NCBI RefSeq assembly: GCF_001039355.2
Contig: NW_019773892.1
Coordinates: 162,676-226,675, forward strand
Source: Lingula anatina
Taxonomy: Eukaryota > Brachiopoda > Lingulata > Lingulida > Lingulidae
Length of the DNA stretch: 64,000 bases
Reading direction: 5' to 3'
How positions within the stretch are numbered: position 1 is the stretch's first letter; every line of letters begins with the position of its first letter. Below the pieces are notes generated by a model. It made no database searches. It saw only the letters and a list, made by a program, of their open reading frames with translations, and had not been told where the DNA came from. Of this stretch, positions 22,001-51,366 are shown one piece after another. Position numbers and translations under genes: made by a program.

Positions 22001-22414
22001 ATATTGACATTAGTCAGCCTAATAGAGCAGATCCTGTTTCATATTTGAGGTAAGTCTACACTATTAGGGAGAGAAGTAAGAAATAGATTTGCGGTAATGT
22101 AGCTGCAAACAATAACACGCACACAATACCATTCTGACGCACAGAAACATAAACGATTAAGCGGAATTGAGTTCTACGTACAGTACAAAAAGGCGTGTTT
22201 GTAAATAATATAGCAACACACAAGCACACGCACAAAAAATATGCTTAGGAAATCCTTCATGGTGGTCTTTTATCCAGATTTTTTTCATGAGCGATGCAAC
22301 AAAAGATGTTCCCTTTTTTACCGTTGTTACAGTGCAACCCAGGTAAGCGTTCCTCAAACATTGTCATGCGCAGGTGCAATCGTACTAAATCAAAGTCACT
22401 TGACTGAGCTAAAA

Positions 22415-40121
<17,707 letters not shown>

Positions 40122-40369
40122 AGGCACCAAGTGCACTCGTAAGACCCTAATGTAGCAGCAGTCCTCTCATTTCATAGCAGTTTTACAATTATGCGGAATC
40201 ATGATGGTAAACGATATTCCAGAGCCATTCACAATAACACGTTTTAGAGCCCAAAGTTTCCAAGTTTTTGAAATGCTGTTGGACTTTGTGGTAAAGATAT
40301 AGATAATATTGCCCTTTATTGGTTTAAAAAGTGTTTACTTTTTTTATATAAAGGAATAGATGCTGAAAT

Positions 40370-40371
40370 TT

Positions 40372-40418
<47 letters not shown>

Positions 40419-40450
40419 TTTGTATTTATTTATTTGTTTGTTTGTTTGTT
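40370..40450. repeat. (TTTA)n and (TTTG)n microsatellites
   Basis: Tetranucleotide tract 3' of receptor copy 2; a shorter version occurs near 54145 after the orphan exon. Confidence 0.9.
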
Positions 40451-40609
40451 TGTTTATGTATTTGTTTGATGTATAGATAATGTTTAAAAACTGGGATGAT
40501 AAGAGGTAAAATGCAGGAAGGAAAACAATGCTGCATAAAATTAAGCTAAGTGATGCGATGATGGGGAATATCATATAAGGATCTAGCGTTGGCGAAATGA
40601 TACCATATG

Positions 40610-40995
40610 TCAAGCACTCTGTCTGTTAACACTCATCTTGTACGCAGTAATTGTGCTATATGCCAGGTAGGCCTACTAATATACTAATAATAATGATGGC
40701 AATGATAACAATAATAATTACAATCTGTGTTGACGACCTGAGCGCCTCCCTGGGAAGCAAGTGATGCTTAAGTGAAATTTGACTGCTTGAAGGGCACCAT
40801 GTACACTGTAGTATAAGTAGTAGAAGTGTAAGGTACGAAAAGTATTGTATTTTATACACACAGCAGTACATCACGTATTGTTTTGCCTTCAAGAAAATAA
40901 TAACCTACAAGAGAGTTATAATATTTTATCACACTTATTCTTTAATTGTATAAAATGAGGTGTATGAGTGATTCCATTAAATAATTTGAAAAAAA

Positions 40996-41081
<86 letters not shown>

Positions 41082-42760
41082 TTTAGTTTAAAATGCTTAC
41101 TGCAATTGAATAATGTATACTTTTTCTATAATTATGGAATGTGAGCCTAATCTAGAAAAGTAGGGGAATGGGACTATCTAAATGGAGCGCTGATTGTAAC
41201 GGTGATATCCATTGCAAATCTTACCCGCACGAAAATGCAGTAGTATCGAAGTAGCAAAGATGCATTAACGCAGTAGTGGTGTGGAGCATATTTGCAGTAG
41301 ATATGCAGTATAACCTACTGCAATTCCACTCCAAAAAGTACACAGGCTTATACCGAGAGGAGCATTAATGCAGTAGATTAGCAGAATGATAGAAGCATGT
41401 TTCAAATATACTAATTAGCTCCCAAATCGGAGCAGATTTGAAGCATGTTTGCAGTATGATTGCAGTAGTCTACTGTGCTGGACTATCTACTGTGTTTTCG
41501 TGCGGGTAGTGTAATTTGCACCAAATCTAAAAGGCAGACAAAGGAAAAGAATGTCTTCATATACTGTAGCTGTGTACTGTATTAATTGTATTGAATATAA
41601 TCATTGTGAGTATAATATTACTGGCATGGCATGTGTAAGCATCTTTTAGGTCATAACCTTGAATAAAATCGCTTGAGCCAAATTATAGATGAATAAAAAT
41701 AGTCGTCTCGAAAATAGTCATATAATTATTTCAACATTTCGAATTAACAGTTCGGTCGCACTTAATACCGGTAACTGCAATCAAAATAATTATTTTCATA
41801 ACGACATTTTAAAAACTCTGTCTTCTTGGATTTCACAGCTTCATGTATTCATGTGTGCCCTTGTCATGCTAAGTTAGTTTTTGTCACTTCCTATGCTCAA
41901 TTATAGAGCAGAAATTAAAGTTTGCTAGTGTCGCCCCCTTTTATGTGGGCCCTACGTAACTATGCCCAACTGGTACAATGTGCTTTATAGTACATGGATT
42001 CATTTCCCTCTTTATCTAAGCTTACAGCCTACTAGATTTAGACAGCTGATTTCGTTAAGCCGATTTTACAGTATGGGGCTAAGAGCCTTTTAAGAGTGAC
42101 AGCCCCACAGTACAGGTAGTATAAACGTATTTGACATACCCACATTAACACTGTCACCATACGCGGAATGTATATATCGGTCTCAATATCAGTGTAGTAA
42201 CAATTTGCTCAAGATGTGAAGTTAAACAACGGTTAAGACGTCCTTTTTGTAAATTGCACACCAGTAGGCTATAGGTCTTTGTAGGACGGGGTTTCTTTCC
42301 CAAAAAGCTACTACAAACTAGTGAAATAGATTCCTGTCCACTACTAGATATAACATTTTGTTAATTGGGGATGGGGTGGGGTGGTGAAATAGCCACTTCC
42401 TTGACTTACTTAAAGTACCTAAACGGTGGACCAGGGCATTTCTACTATAAAAAAATGGGTAGAGGGGCGCATAATCGCAAAAATTTGGACCTTTTCACTT
42501 TTCCCCCCATTTCTTTTTCTAAGGGAGCATATCAATATATCATAAAATCTTAAGGGGGGTCACGTGACCCACTGCACATCCCATCTTTGGTGTCGCCATT
42601 GCTGCCACGCCCAAGATACGACCGACCCAAGCTCAACTGAAGCCGTAATCCACCCACACAACTCTATAACATGACCATACCGTAATTTATCCGTTTAAAT
42701 CAGACTGCTACTTATGCGCAATATTTCCTATACTTAAGAACCAGTGCACTAAAAGTCCAT
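40610..42760. repeat. Dispersed repeat R, copy 3 (intergenic)
   Basis: Diverged copy downstream of receptor copy 2, interrupted by poly-A and (AT)n at 40989-41077. The first 0.4 kb matches 63370-63590. No gene seen. Confidence 0.5.
40989..41077. repeat. Poly-A followed by (AT)n
   Basis: About 24 A then AT dinucleotides; missing from the related copy at 63570. Confidence 0.95.
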
Positions 42761-43299
42761 TGTGATCAAGTCACGAAGTTCTTGGCCAGTTTCTAGTTCA
42801 CCTTGTGCAAGCGGTACCTACTTTGTGTACAATACGCATCGTCGTGTGGGCGTGGGACGAACTTTTCATTTAAGGCGATTTTTACAAGTGCTGCTTTGAG
42901 TAAAGGGTATTTTATATCAATACAAATGTTCTATTGTCGAAGAGCGTTTGATGATGCCCTTAACACAAAATTGTGGCTTTACAGAACAAATAAAAGTTTT
43001 ATTGCTATTGAGGTCTGAGTGTGTAAGGACGATCGAGACCGACAAAAGGTGATTCTCCTTTTAAATCAAAATTCTTTTTTGCTAAAAATATTTTACATTC
43101 CAGTAAATGCATAACCTCGTGCGGCACGACTGGGTAAAGAACGTATGGACAACACGCCATAAAATGACTCTAAGCTACAACCTTATTTACCTGTAATTTG
43201 CGTCTAAGTTCCATTGACCAAGACGAATTCAGTGCAATAGCAACACCGATGTTGAGTGTCCTGGCCTGCTATGAACGGACACAGTAACAAAAGAGTAAG

Positions 43300-44218
43300 G
43301 AACTCTTCCTTCGCCACTGAAATTAGTGCTATTAAAAGCACTAGTCGTGACGTACAAGGGGGTAATTTTTTCTAGGCGCAGCCTCGATATTGTATAACAC
43401 ATAACAATATTGTTTATGCTCTTTGACGTAGTGTTCGTGACTACCTATTTAAAATTCGGAAATCGTCTGGAAATCGTGGCGCGACCTCGAAAGAATAAGT
43501 GGATGCTTTTTTGCATGATGCATGCATATACAGTTGACGACTCGTGTTATACCTGGTACTTTTAATGTCATTATACAATATGTCTGTATTATTTGGGGAC
43601 TGGAATTAACGTTATTAATTAATTGCAGTGGACGAGTATTTGTAACTCAGTTATCCCACGGTGACCAAAAGTACCTGGGTCCTATAGCACCAAAGGGGTG
43701 TGAACGTGTTTGGTAACGTCTACCGTGTACTGCAGCGCCTGGCATCCGTGCGACGGAATTTTTTTCTCTTTGTGCGCATACACCAAGACAAAATTTTCAC
43801 CGCTGAGGAAATCAGTGTATAACATCCGCTTTGAGTAATACCATGATTTAAATTTGTGTAAATTGTATGCAATGCGGTGTTCTTAGACGGCATTTCAAAA
43901 AATAAAATCTAAAATTGTTTACAGCTTTGATGTGATCATTTGTAAACAAAGATATATGGAAATAGAGATAGGACAAACTTTTTGACCAAGAGGGTACCTA
44001 GATTACAGTGGTGCTGTTTCCGCTGGTCACTGAAACAAATTAGCTTTGCTAAGCTGTTGTTCTCAAACTTCCAGAATAATGCCAGTATTTCAGTTGTCAC
44101 ATGGTGCATGCGGTTTGCTTGACACCCAGTTAAGATTTGCAGTTAAGATTTGTTTTGTACCTGCTCAAATGTAGCTTTGTTTAGGGCCTTGTGGAAAATT
44201 ATTTATTCATTCATTTAC

Positions 44219-44273
<55 letters not shown>

Positions 44274-44591
44274 TTTTATTCTGTTGGATTTCTGATGTTT
44301 TGACGGTGTGGGTGTTGATGATAAATCCCCCCATATTAGTTTGGACTGTTTTGTAGACCCCCTGCGGGTCTGTTCAATATGAAAAGGTCACTTGGATATA
44401 TTTATGAAAAGTCTGGATGAAATACATAGATCAGTAGTACCCTAAACAGCATGACATCTTTAATATGAATAACAAATTGCAATATATAACGATGTTTTGT
44501 CTAAGAGAGAGAGATTGCAATATATAACGGTGTTTTGTCTGAGAGAGAGAGAGAGAGAGGTAAAAGATAAATTCTTATTTATAAATTCGCA

Positions 44592-44642
<51 letters not shown>

Positions 44643-46210
44643 ATGCATAAGGAAACGTACCATTTATATGAAAAAGTAACTTTTATTTCAGTGGCAATAG
44701 CTTTTACTTAAATAAGCTGTTCATAAATTCTGGTGGAAATAATTACAACAATTTTCTTTTCCTTCAAATAAATGCAGCATACACGTATTTCGCGGTACTC
44801 TCAAATATGATAACAGAAATACCAGTCTCTTTACACAATATTTGGTTTTTCATTTCTAAAAATAAACGGACCGTTACAGTATCTTCAGTATTATGCATCA
44901 AAATTGTCACAGTTTTACACTCTTGATGAGAAAATTGGGTAAATAAACACGAAGTAAGAGTTACTTTCAATGCATGACGGTAGGGTCACCTGGTCAAACT
45001 GTCTGACGTCACATTCAAAATATCTCGCCGTTTCTCGCGAGATCTTATGGTCGTACTTCTCCCAAGGCCCCTTCAGTGTATCCTCTGTGGATTAACTTCT
45101 CAAAGGCTCGGTCGTAATCACGGATCCATCGCCCGTTGTTTTGTGCATACTCCAGCACGATCTCGGCCGTCCCGGCCAGCCCACAGTCAGCAACGTTCGC
45201 GGAGCAGGCTGTAACGCGGCCCACGGCGTCGGGCTGGATATTGCGGTACAGGCACATGTCCGCGTTCAACATAAAGAACGGAGGAGGCGGTGCTTGTCGC
45301 TTCTGACGACCCACAAGTCTGTCGAGGATTTCACGGAGAAGAGCAGTCTGGCTGCCTGACCCGTCATTGAGTTCGAGACCACGTGGGCGCCCACCCCGTC
45401 CTCGCCCGGGCCCTCCATTTAGTCGGCCTCCAGGGGGAGGTGGTTGCTGGGGAGCCGGTTGTGGCGGGGCTGGGGCCGGCAGTTGAGGATTCCACTGCCA
45501 GTGCCCAGTGCCGTCGGCACCGGGTGGATCTACATTCAACTGGGCCCAAGCCTGGTCTCTCAGGGCGATGTAGTACTCATTGTCAAACACGTCTCGGTTA
45601 GGCACCCACCTCCCTCTGAAGCCTGAATTCTGCGGGGCTGCAGCGCCAACCGTGTGAGCACCGAGCAGGGCGACGATGTCACGCGGTGTCATGTCGAAGT
45701 CGGTCTCAAAGAAACCCAGGGTGGCCTGGAGTCCGGCATGACCACTAGGGAAGGTATGGACCTCGGCAGTTGTCGGTGCGGTTGGGCAGTCTGTCCTTCC
45801 CCAGAGAAACCTCGGTTGCGACACAGGACAATTCGACACAAGACAGGACGGGTGATTCAGGGAGCCGACTTCGCCTCCGACGATACCGGCCAACGCCCAG
45901 AAATCAGCACGAGAGATGACACCGGTCAGGTTTTCGGAGGCGTAGACACCTTCGAGGGACTCGATGACATTCCTGAGGCCGTTGTTTTCGGGGTTGTCAA
46001 GGTTTATGCACCCGTCGCATCTTTCCCCAACACAGTCGTGAAAAGCCAGGCGGATAGTGGACGCTATCAGGGGCTGGATGATTTGACCATTGGTGTCTTG
46101 GATCTTAGTGTCCCTGATCAAGGTGGTCAGAATTCCTCTCACTCGATCAAAAGTGTCTTTCGTTATGGGTGGAAGATCCCCCTGCCCGTGGACGACGCAC
46201 AAAGTCAGCG
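43300..46210. repeat. Segmental duplicate block containing the peroxidase (unit 1)
   Basis: 3' flank and gene match 54500-57618 plus 62855-63282. 43430-44120, for example around CACCAAAGGGGTGT, corresponds to 54600-56120. Confidence 0.7.
44217..44276. repeat. (TTTA)n microsatellite
   Basis: Tetranucleotide tract 3' of the peroxidase. An (AAAT)n tract at 44593-44643 is its near-inverse, so this flank can fold back. Confidence 0.95.
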
Positions 46211-46265
46211 AGAAGGCTAGCAGGCGAAACATGGTTTTTGGGACCAGAAAAATCGCCGTCTTCAC
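45045..46265 (-). CDS. Secreted haem peroxidase (plant/fungal/bacterial superfamily)
   Basis: Intronless, 406 residues from the first Met. The second Met (residue 12, ATG at 46232) gives a better signal peptide, MFRLLAFSLTLCVVHG, and is the likelier start. Distal site STIRLAFHDC (Arg72, Phe75, His76); proximal site DIVALLGAHTV (His204); FMLNADMCLY supplies the proximal Asp336. Trp220 lies 16 residues after the proximal His, the spacing of the active-site Trp in cytochrome c and ascorbate peroxidases (class I), yet the protein is secreted and Cys-rich. A low-complexity Pro/Gly/Arg-rich insertion (about 261-328) interrupts the fold before the proximal Asp. Expected reaction: hydrogen peroxide reduction with oxidation of an unknown substrate. 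A + strand frame of 188 codons opposite it is a shadow. Confidence 0.9.
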   Translation of the reverse strand: MKTAIFLVPKTMFRLLAFSLTLCVVHGQGDLPPITKDTFDRVRGILTTLIRDTKIQDTNGQIIQPLIASTIRLAFHDCVGERCDGCINLDNPENNGLRNVIESLEGVYASENLTGVISRADFWALAGIVGGEVGSLNHPSCLVSNCPVSQPRFLWGRTDCPTAPTTAEVHTFPSGHAGLQATLGFFETDFDMTPRDIVALLGAHTVGAAAPQNSGFRGRWVPNRDVFDNEYYIALRDQAWAQLNVDPPGADGTGHWQWNPQLPAPAPPQPAPQQPPPPGGRLNGGPGRGRGGRPRGLELNDGSGSQTALLREILDRLVGRQKRQAPPPPFFMLNADMCLYRNIQPDAVGRVTACSANVADCGLAGTAEIVLEYAQNNGRWIRDYDRAFEKLIHRGYTEGALGEVRP

Positions 46266-46659
46266 TCAGTCAGTTCTCGACACAGACTACCCAATGTCTC
46301 TGTCCGAGACAACATTTATTTGCGATGCCATGTGCACGTAAGTGCTCCCATATCAATATGCTATTGTGAACGCGTCACGATTCTTCAGTGTTTGTGTTTC
46401 GATTTGCTTGTGGTGAAGGGGTGAGAAAGGGACGGGGTAACTCTTTAGTCAGTGATATGGGCCTATTCCATGAACGACGCCAGTAATCTCTCAGATGCGA
46501 AAGATCTCTGCCTATTGTATACTGGCTCGTTTGCAGCAATATAATGATTCTGCTTTTCTCAGTAAAATATTCAAATTGCATCAATGCACACGATTTGAAA
46601 AACGATTATGTAGAAAGTGTAAACCCCCTTCACCAACCCCATCCAGCTCGACAGAAACG

Positions 46660-46800
46660 ATTCCTCCTAGGGCAGGGACGTTCGAGGGTCACGATGACAT
46701 TTCTGACATCATTGTTCTCTTGAGGTTACCCACTCGTCGCGTCTCTCGCCTACACAGTCATGAAACTACCTTCGGATAGTTGACGCTTTCAGAGGCTTTT
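46660..46800 (-). pseudogene. Decayed peroxidase fragment (distal-haem region)
   Basis: The - strand preserves TIR, then FHDCVGER at 46741-46766, as in residues 70-82 of the adjacent intact peroxidase. Nucleotide similarity continues through the stretch for residues up to about 107, with frameshifts and stops. It lies 400-540 bases upstream of the intact gene. Confidence 0.75.
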
Positions 46801-47822
46801 CTTTCAACCATAATTACCACCTTTTTTGTGAGAATTTGCTATTGGAATATAATTTCATCATTCCCCCTATTTCTTTCGTAAAATATGATAAAGACTAACA
46901 GTTGTAATGGGATAAATATTGCTCAACACATTCAATGTTAATATTCATGGGAAAGAGATATTTTGCTTCAGATTATATCGCTTTATTTATTTAAAATCTT
47001 GTTTATTTGTTCCGTTTAGTACAGTAGAAAGAGAGAAAAACGAACGAGAGGACGAGAAAAAATTGACACAAAACTGTCTGTCTGTCTTATCTATTTTTGT
47101 TCTGTCTGTTTATCTCTCTGTCCATCTACTACAAGAACAACGGGGTGACTATAAAGAATCTTCAACAAAAAGTGTATTTCACTCATTAAGATAGACATTA
47201 AGGAACGCAGCTGCATGCGTTAACGCTGCCAAGCTATTATGATTTGTATGGACGTGATTTGACCCCTTTGGGCACTATATAAAAAAACATAAGAGGTCTA
47301 CGACACCTACATGTACTAGTATGTTTCTCAAAACAACATTTTATTCCATCCCCTGAAAGAGGACTTTGTGGATCATATACAAGTGAACATATAACGTGTT
47401 TTACCCTCTTAAGAAAAGGATATATATACCAATCGATCGATCGCTCTGTCTGTCTGTCTGCCTGCCAAGTGTTGGACAAAGGCGTCAGGGTGCTACTTTC
47501 AGTGTATTCTGAAATGAAAACACGACAAACAGACTACCAACTTATTTTGGGGACATTTGTTATAATAGGACTTGGGGGAAAATAGATTGTAAAGAGAAAA
47601 TGTACGGATTGCACCTGCAGGCTATGCATGTCTCCGCACCTTTCATGGGCCATTTAGAGTTGTCTGAATTATGGGAAGTGGAGTGAAAAAAATGTGTTTG
47701 TTATAAATGAGTAGGTGGTTGAGACGACAGCAGCGATAACTGGGAAGCCACAAAAATGGAATAAAGAAAAACAAAACAAGAGAAACATTTTTATTAAACT
47801 TATTTTGTTCTGATTTAAAAAG

Positions 47823-47867
<45 letters not shown>

Positions 47868-48845
47868 GTAAAATCAATTTTGTTCAAATAGTAAACATTA
47901 TAAGCGCGGTGGGATCTGTCATGTTTTTCTTTGCGTGTCGTCGATCCTGAAGAGATTATATTTAAAAAAATCCTTAAAAGGCACTGTTATGATGAAGAGA
48001 ACGTTTCTGAAATCTAGCCGTGTCTATATGTCATAACACAAAACCCAGCTTTACACTCACTGACATGTAACTTATAAGTGCCCCGTGTAGATTTCACCCC
48101 TGGAAACACTCCATCCATCTAAATCCCTTGAACCTGATTTAAGGTACGCCTTCGCACCGTATGTCACCTGTAATTATATTTATTTAAGGTAAAATATGAC
48201 AAGATTTTATACAGCGTTATATACGGATAGTCAACCGGCCGTGCTTTGGTTGGTGCAATTAGGAACGCGTGAATAGCAGTACACAAGTGGGGGGGGGGGG
48301 GGTCCTTAGATAACTTTTTTCCACAGTGCCAAAACCAACTAAAAGATGCTTATACATCTTAAAAACAAACTGCAAAAAAAAAATTAGTCTATCTCTATTA
48401 TCAGAGCTGCTACTTGGGTTTTAGTATTTTGGAGAAATATCGCTAAAAATACCTAAACTCTGTATTTCGTAAGATGTGATAGTTTTTCATATCAATGTTT
48501 ATTCTTACATTTTACCACAAACTTCATTGTGACTAACAATTCTGACAAACTAAATGCATATGAAAACTAAACGGAATGTTCTAACACCTAGATAATGATT
48601 CATAATAAGTTCAAAAAGACAGAAATTCAATATATAAGCATTCAATTCACTAAGAATTCAATGCTTTTGGAAGCTTAAGTCAGTTAGCGTTATGGTGGAT
48701 CTTTCTTTCTTTTTTCCCAACAACTTTTTCAGGTTCATTCCAAACTGTTCTAGAGTTAACATCCTTCTCTTCCCTCCATTAATATTGAATATCCCGAAGA
48801 CAGGACTACATTTTGGCAGTGATAGAGATGTGTCTCTAGCGTATG
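46800..48845. other. Intergenic, no gene recognised
   Basis: Contains (TAA)n at 47824-47864, a TCTGTC run near 47445 and a G run near 48290. Frames are short and unconvincing. Confidence 0.5.
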
Positions 48846-50925
48846 TGACTCCCCCCCCCCCCCAACCCCCATGAAATGTTGACCCCCCCTTCAGAACTTT
48901 ATAAATCTTATTTTATTTGAGTACATGACTTTTATCTTGTAGTATGCATAATAGAGGATACATTGGCACTTTTTGCTACAGACTTGACATTTAATATGGA
49001 ACATTTCAGTTTCAAAGGTATACCTTGGTAAAAATGCATTCCTTTTTCATAAAACTCACATCTCACATAAAATATCTGACTGGAGCAGTGTGAAGTCAGA
49101 TGTGTCGCTACCAATTAACTGACTGCCGAGTCTGGTGCACTGCTGCATTGTGTAATATGCTGTGATTTAATTGGGTAGTGCTCCTTTGGACTAGCCAAAG
49201 CTTGGCTTTGGCGAAGCATGGTTCTGTTAAAAAAAGTATCCATATGTCGGTAACTACTGCATAGAAGAATTTGAAATTTTGCATGCAAGCGGCCAGTTTT
49301 GCAGTGCGTAAAATGAGTTAAACAATGTTTTAAAAATTGTTAATCTGTGCCAGAATAGCGCCAAAAAGGCAGACATTGCCAGACAGATTATTGTGTCAAA
49401 CGAAATAGTCAGCACAGTTTTATGGAGTTATACCCTGACCGATGTACCTACACAGAGACCACGGCCAATGTGTCGCCATCTTACCACCGGGGTACAGGAC
49501 TCAGTATCCTTCAGGATACGTTGCTGCAACTAAACAAAACCCACACAGTCTGTTCAGAATGAGGAGCAAATTGTGATTAAAACGCGTTTTTCAAGGCTCT
49601 TAGCGAATACCAAACTGGTTTTAGTAGGTTAAGGTATCAAACGACCTCTGAGGAAGCCACTGTAAACAGCAAAACAGCGTCGTCTGTTTCTCTAATGAAT
49701 TGAGGACCATGACCGTTTCTGGGTAGAACACTGAAACCGCGTGGCTTCTTTATTGAGGTCAGATGTCACCTGTACCGCTTAACTGGTCCAAACAGAGTTA
49801 CAGACATCCAGAAGAGGCCTACGACAACTCGTGTGCCGCTTCTAAAGTGACTAGGGTCATTGACAGCGTCAGTATTTGGGGTGAATACCACATAGGTGCC
49901 AAAACACCAATGGTAGTCATTGATGAAACCTAAACCAGATGAAATAAAGGAATAATGTGGGAACCATTTGACTATCATTTGATAGGGGGCACCTTAGGAA
50001 CAATTTTAGGTTGCACGATGAGATTGCCCGTTCACACAGAGCAGATACATTGGTCATCAAAATCGCCATATTTGAACCACATAGACAATACATGGGTAGG
50101 TTATTACTCCCCGAATCAACGGTTTTACAACAAAACTGAACCAAACTAGACAAGTTTGACCGTTGCCTGGTATTTCTTTCCAGATTAAACTCTAAAAACC
50201 TATCCTAAGGAATGCCTTGCCGCTTGTAAGCTCTGGTAGCAGCCAAATGAGGTCAGGTGTAACAGCCACCATTGCTGTGACAAGACACCGACATGAGGTT
50301 CCTTTGTGGAGCGTATAACTCTTTTAAAGACGATAATTTGGGAAATTAGGAAAAAACTGACGAAAAGTAATTTGGAAAAAATATTCCATATTAAATGACA
50401 AGTCTGTAGTTTGCAGGTAAAAGATTTCATGAGCATAGAAGAAAATTAAAAATATGTATTCTACCAAACAATCAATCCCCTATGGAAAAGCTGTTTATTT
50501 GATATTTGGTGATCATTTCAACTTTCACCAATTTTTTACCACCAAACTTTCAAATACTAACAAAATATACATCACAATGCAAACTATGTGGAAAATAATG
50601 GTATGGTGACTAAATATAAAATAGGGTTTTGTCTTCATGGGAGTCCAAATACCACGGATATGAAAATGGAGATTTTTCAAGATTTTTTTTTTTCATTTTT
50701 TTCACCCAATTTTTTACAATGAAACTTTCTAATATTTCCCATATGTTTTTGATAAAATATACTTAATGGAAATGTATTGAAATGATCATCAAATATCAAA
50801 TAAACAGCTTTTTCATAGGGGGGTCTTCGGGTTGTAGAAGTCATATACTCAAATAAAATAAGATTTATAAAGGTATGTAGGGGGAGTCAAAATTTCATGG
50901 GGGGAGTCAGATTTTCATTATGAAA
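48846..50925. mobile_element. Outer inverted-repeat element enclosing a Tc1 copy
   Basis: 48846-48940 and 50840-50925 are inverted matches of about 90 bases, sharing TTTATAAATCTTATTTTATT and runs of C or G next to GACTC. The inner 1.4 kb is a Tc1-like element. A further inverted pair (50476-50540, 50780-50825) lies in between. Confidence 0.5.
48979..50406 (+). mobile_element. Tc1/mariner-like element, degenerate
   Basis: TA, then CAGACTTGACATTTAATATG at the left and CATATTAAATGACAAGTCTG, then TA at the right: inverted ends with TA target duplication. Fragments of transposase are readable: VSTVLWSY and TDVPTQRPRP (helix-turn-helix region), SIWGEYHIGAKTPMVVID and SSKSPYLNHIDNTW (catalytic domain). 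Many stops; inactive. Confidence 0.75.
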
Positions 50926-51013
50926 TTTTGACTGGGGATCAGATTTTCATGTAACACCGGTATTCAGTAGAAACAGTTTTCCTTAATTTGCTAGTTTCTT
51001 TTAGCACAGTCCC

Positions 51014-51289
51014 TCAAGCCACAGCGTCTAGTTTTGGTTTCTTCCTCAATCTTTGATCAGTGTCACCACACTGCCGTTCCATTTGAAGGTTGTGGACAGG
51101 GGTCTCATCCATGTTTTCACACTGATCAAACACAGAATATTCAACTGGATATTCACCAAATCGATAGTATTCTCTGCGTTGCTTAGCCAGAACCTTTGCC
51201 ATTTCTGGTAATATCTTCTTTGTCAAAGCTATGCACTCATTCAGATGTGCACTAGCACATCGTATCACTCTCAACTGCATGTAGGCCAT
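51014..51289 (-). CDS. Hypothetical ORF, 91 codons
   Basis: ATG at 51289, stop TGA at 51014-51016. Soluble, mixed composition (MAYMQLRVIRCASAHLNECI at the start, basic end RLRKKPKLDAV), no transmembrane segment, no domain recognised. An in-frame stop lies just upstream of the ATG. It could be a transposon-derived exon, since it sits between a nested DNA element and a (TAA)n tract. The composition looks more protein-like than its surroundings, but function is unknown. Confidence 0.3.
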   Translation of the reverse strand: MAYMQLRVIRCASAHLNECIALTKKILPEMAKVLAKQRREYYRFGEYPVEYSVFDQCENMDETPVHNLQMERQCGDTDQRLRKKPKLDAVA

Positions 51290-51299
51290 AGTTATATTT

Positions 51300-51318
51300 C
51301 ACTTCCTAGAATAATTCT

Positions 51319-51366
<48 letters not shown>

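Noticed and set aside
45654-46220. 188-codon open frame on the + strand
   Set aside because: It is exactly antisense to the peroxidase; the - strand frame has signal peptide and catalytic motifs, so this is a shadow.
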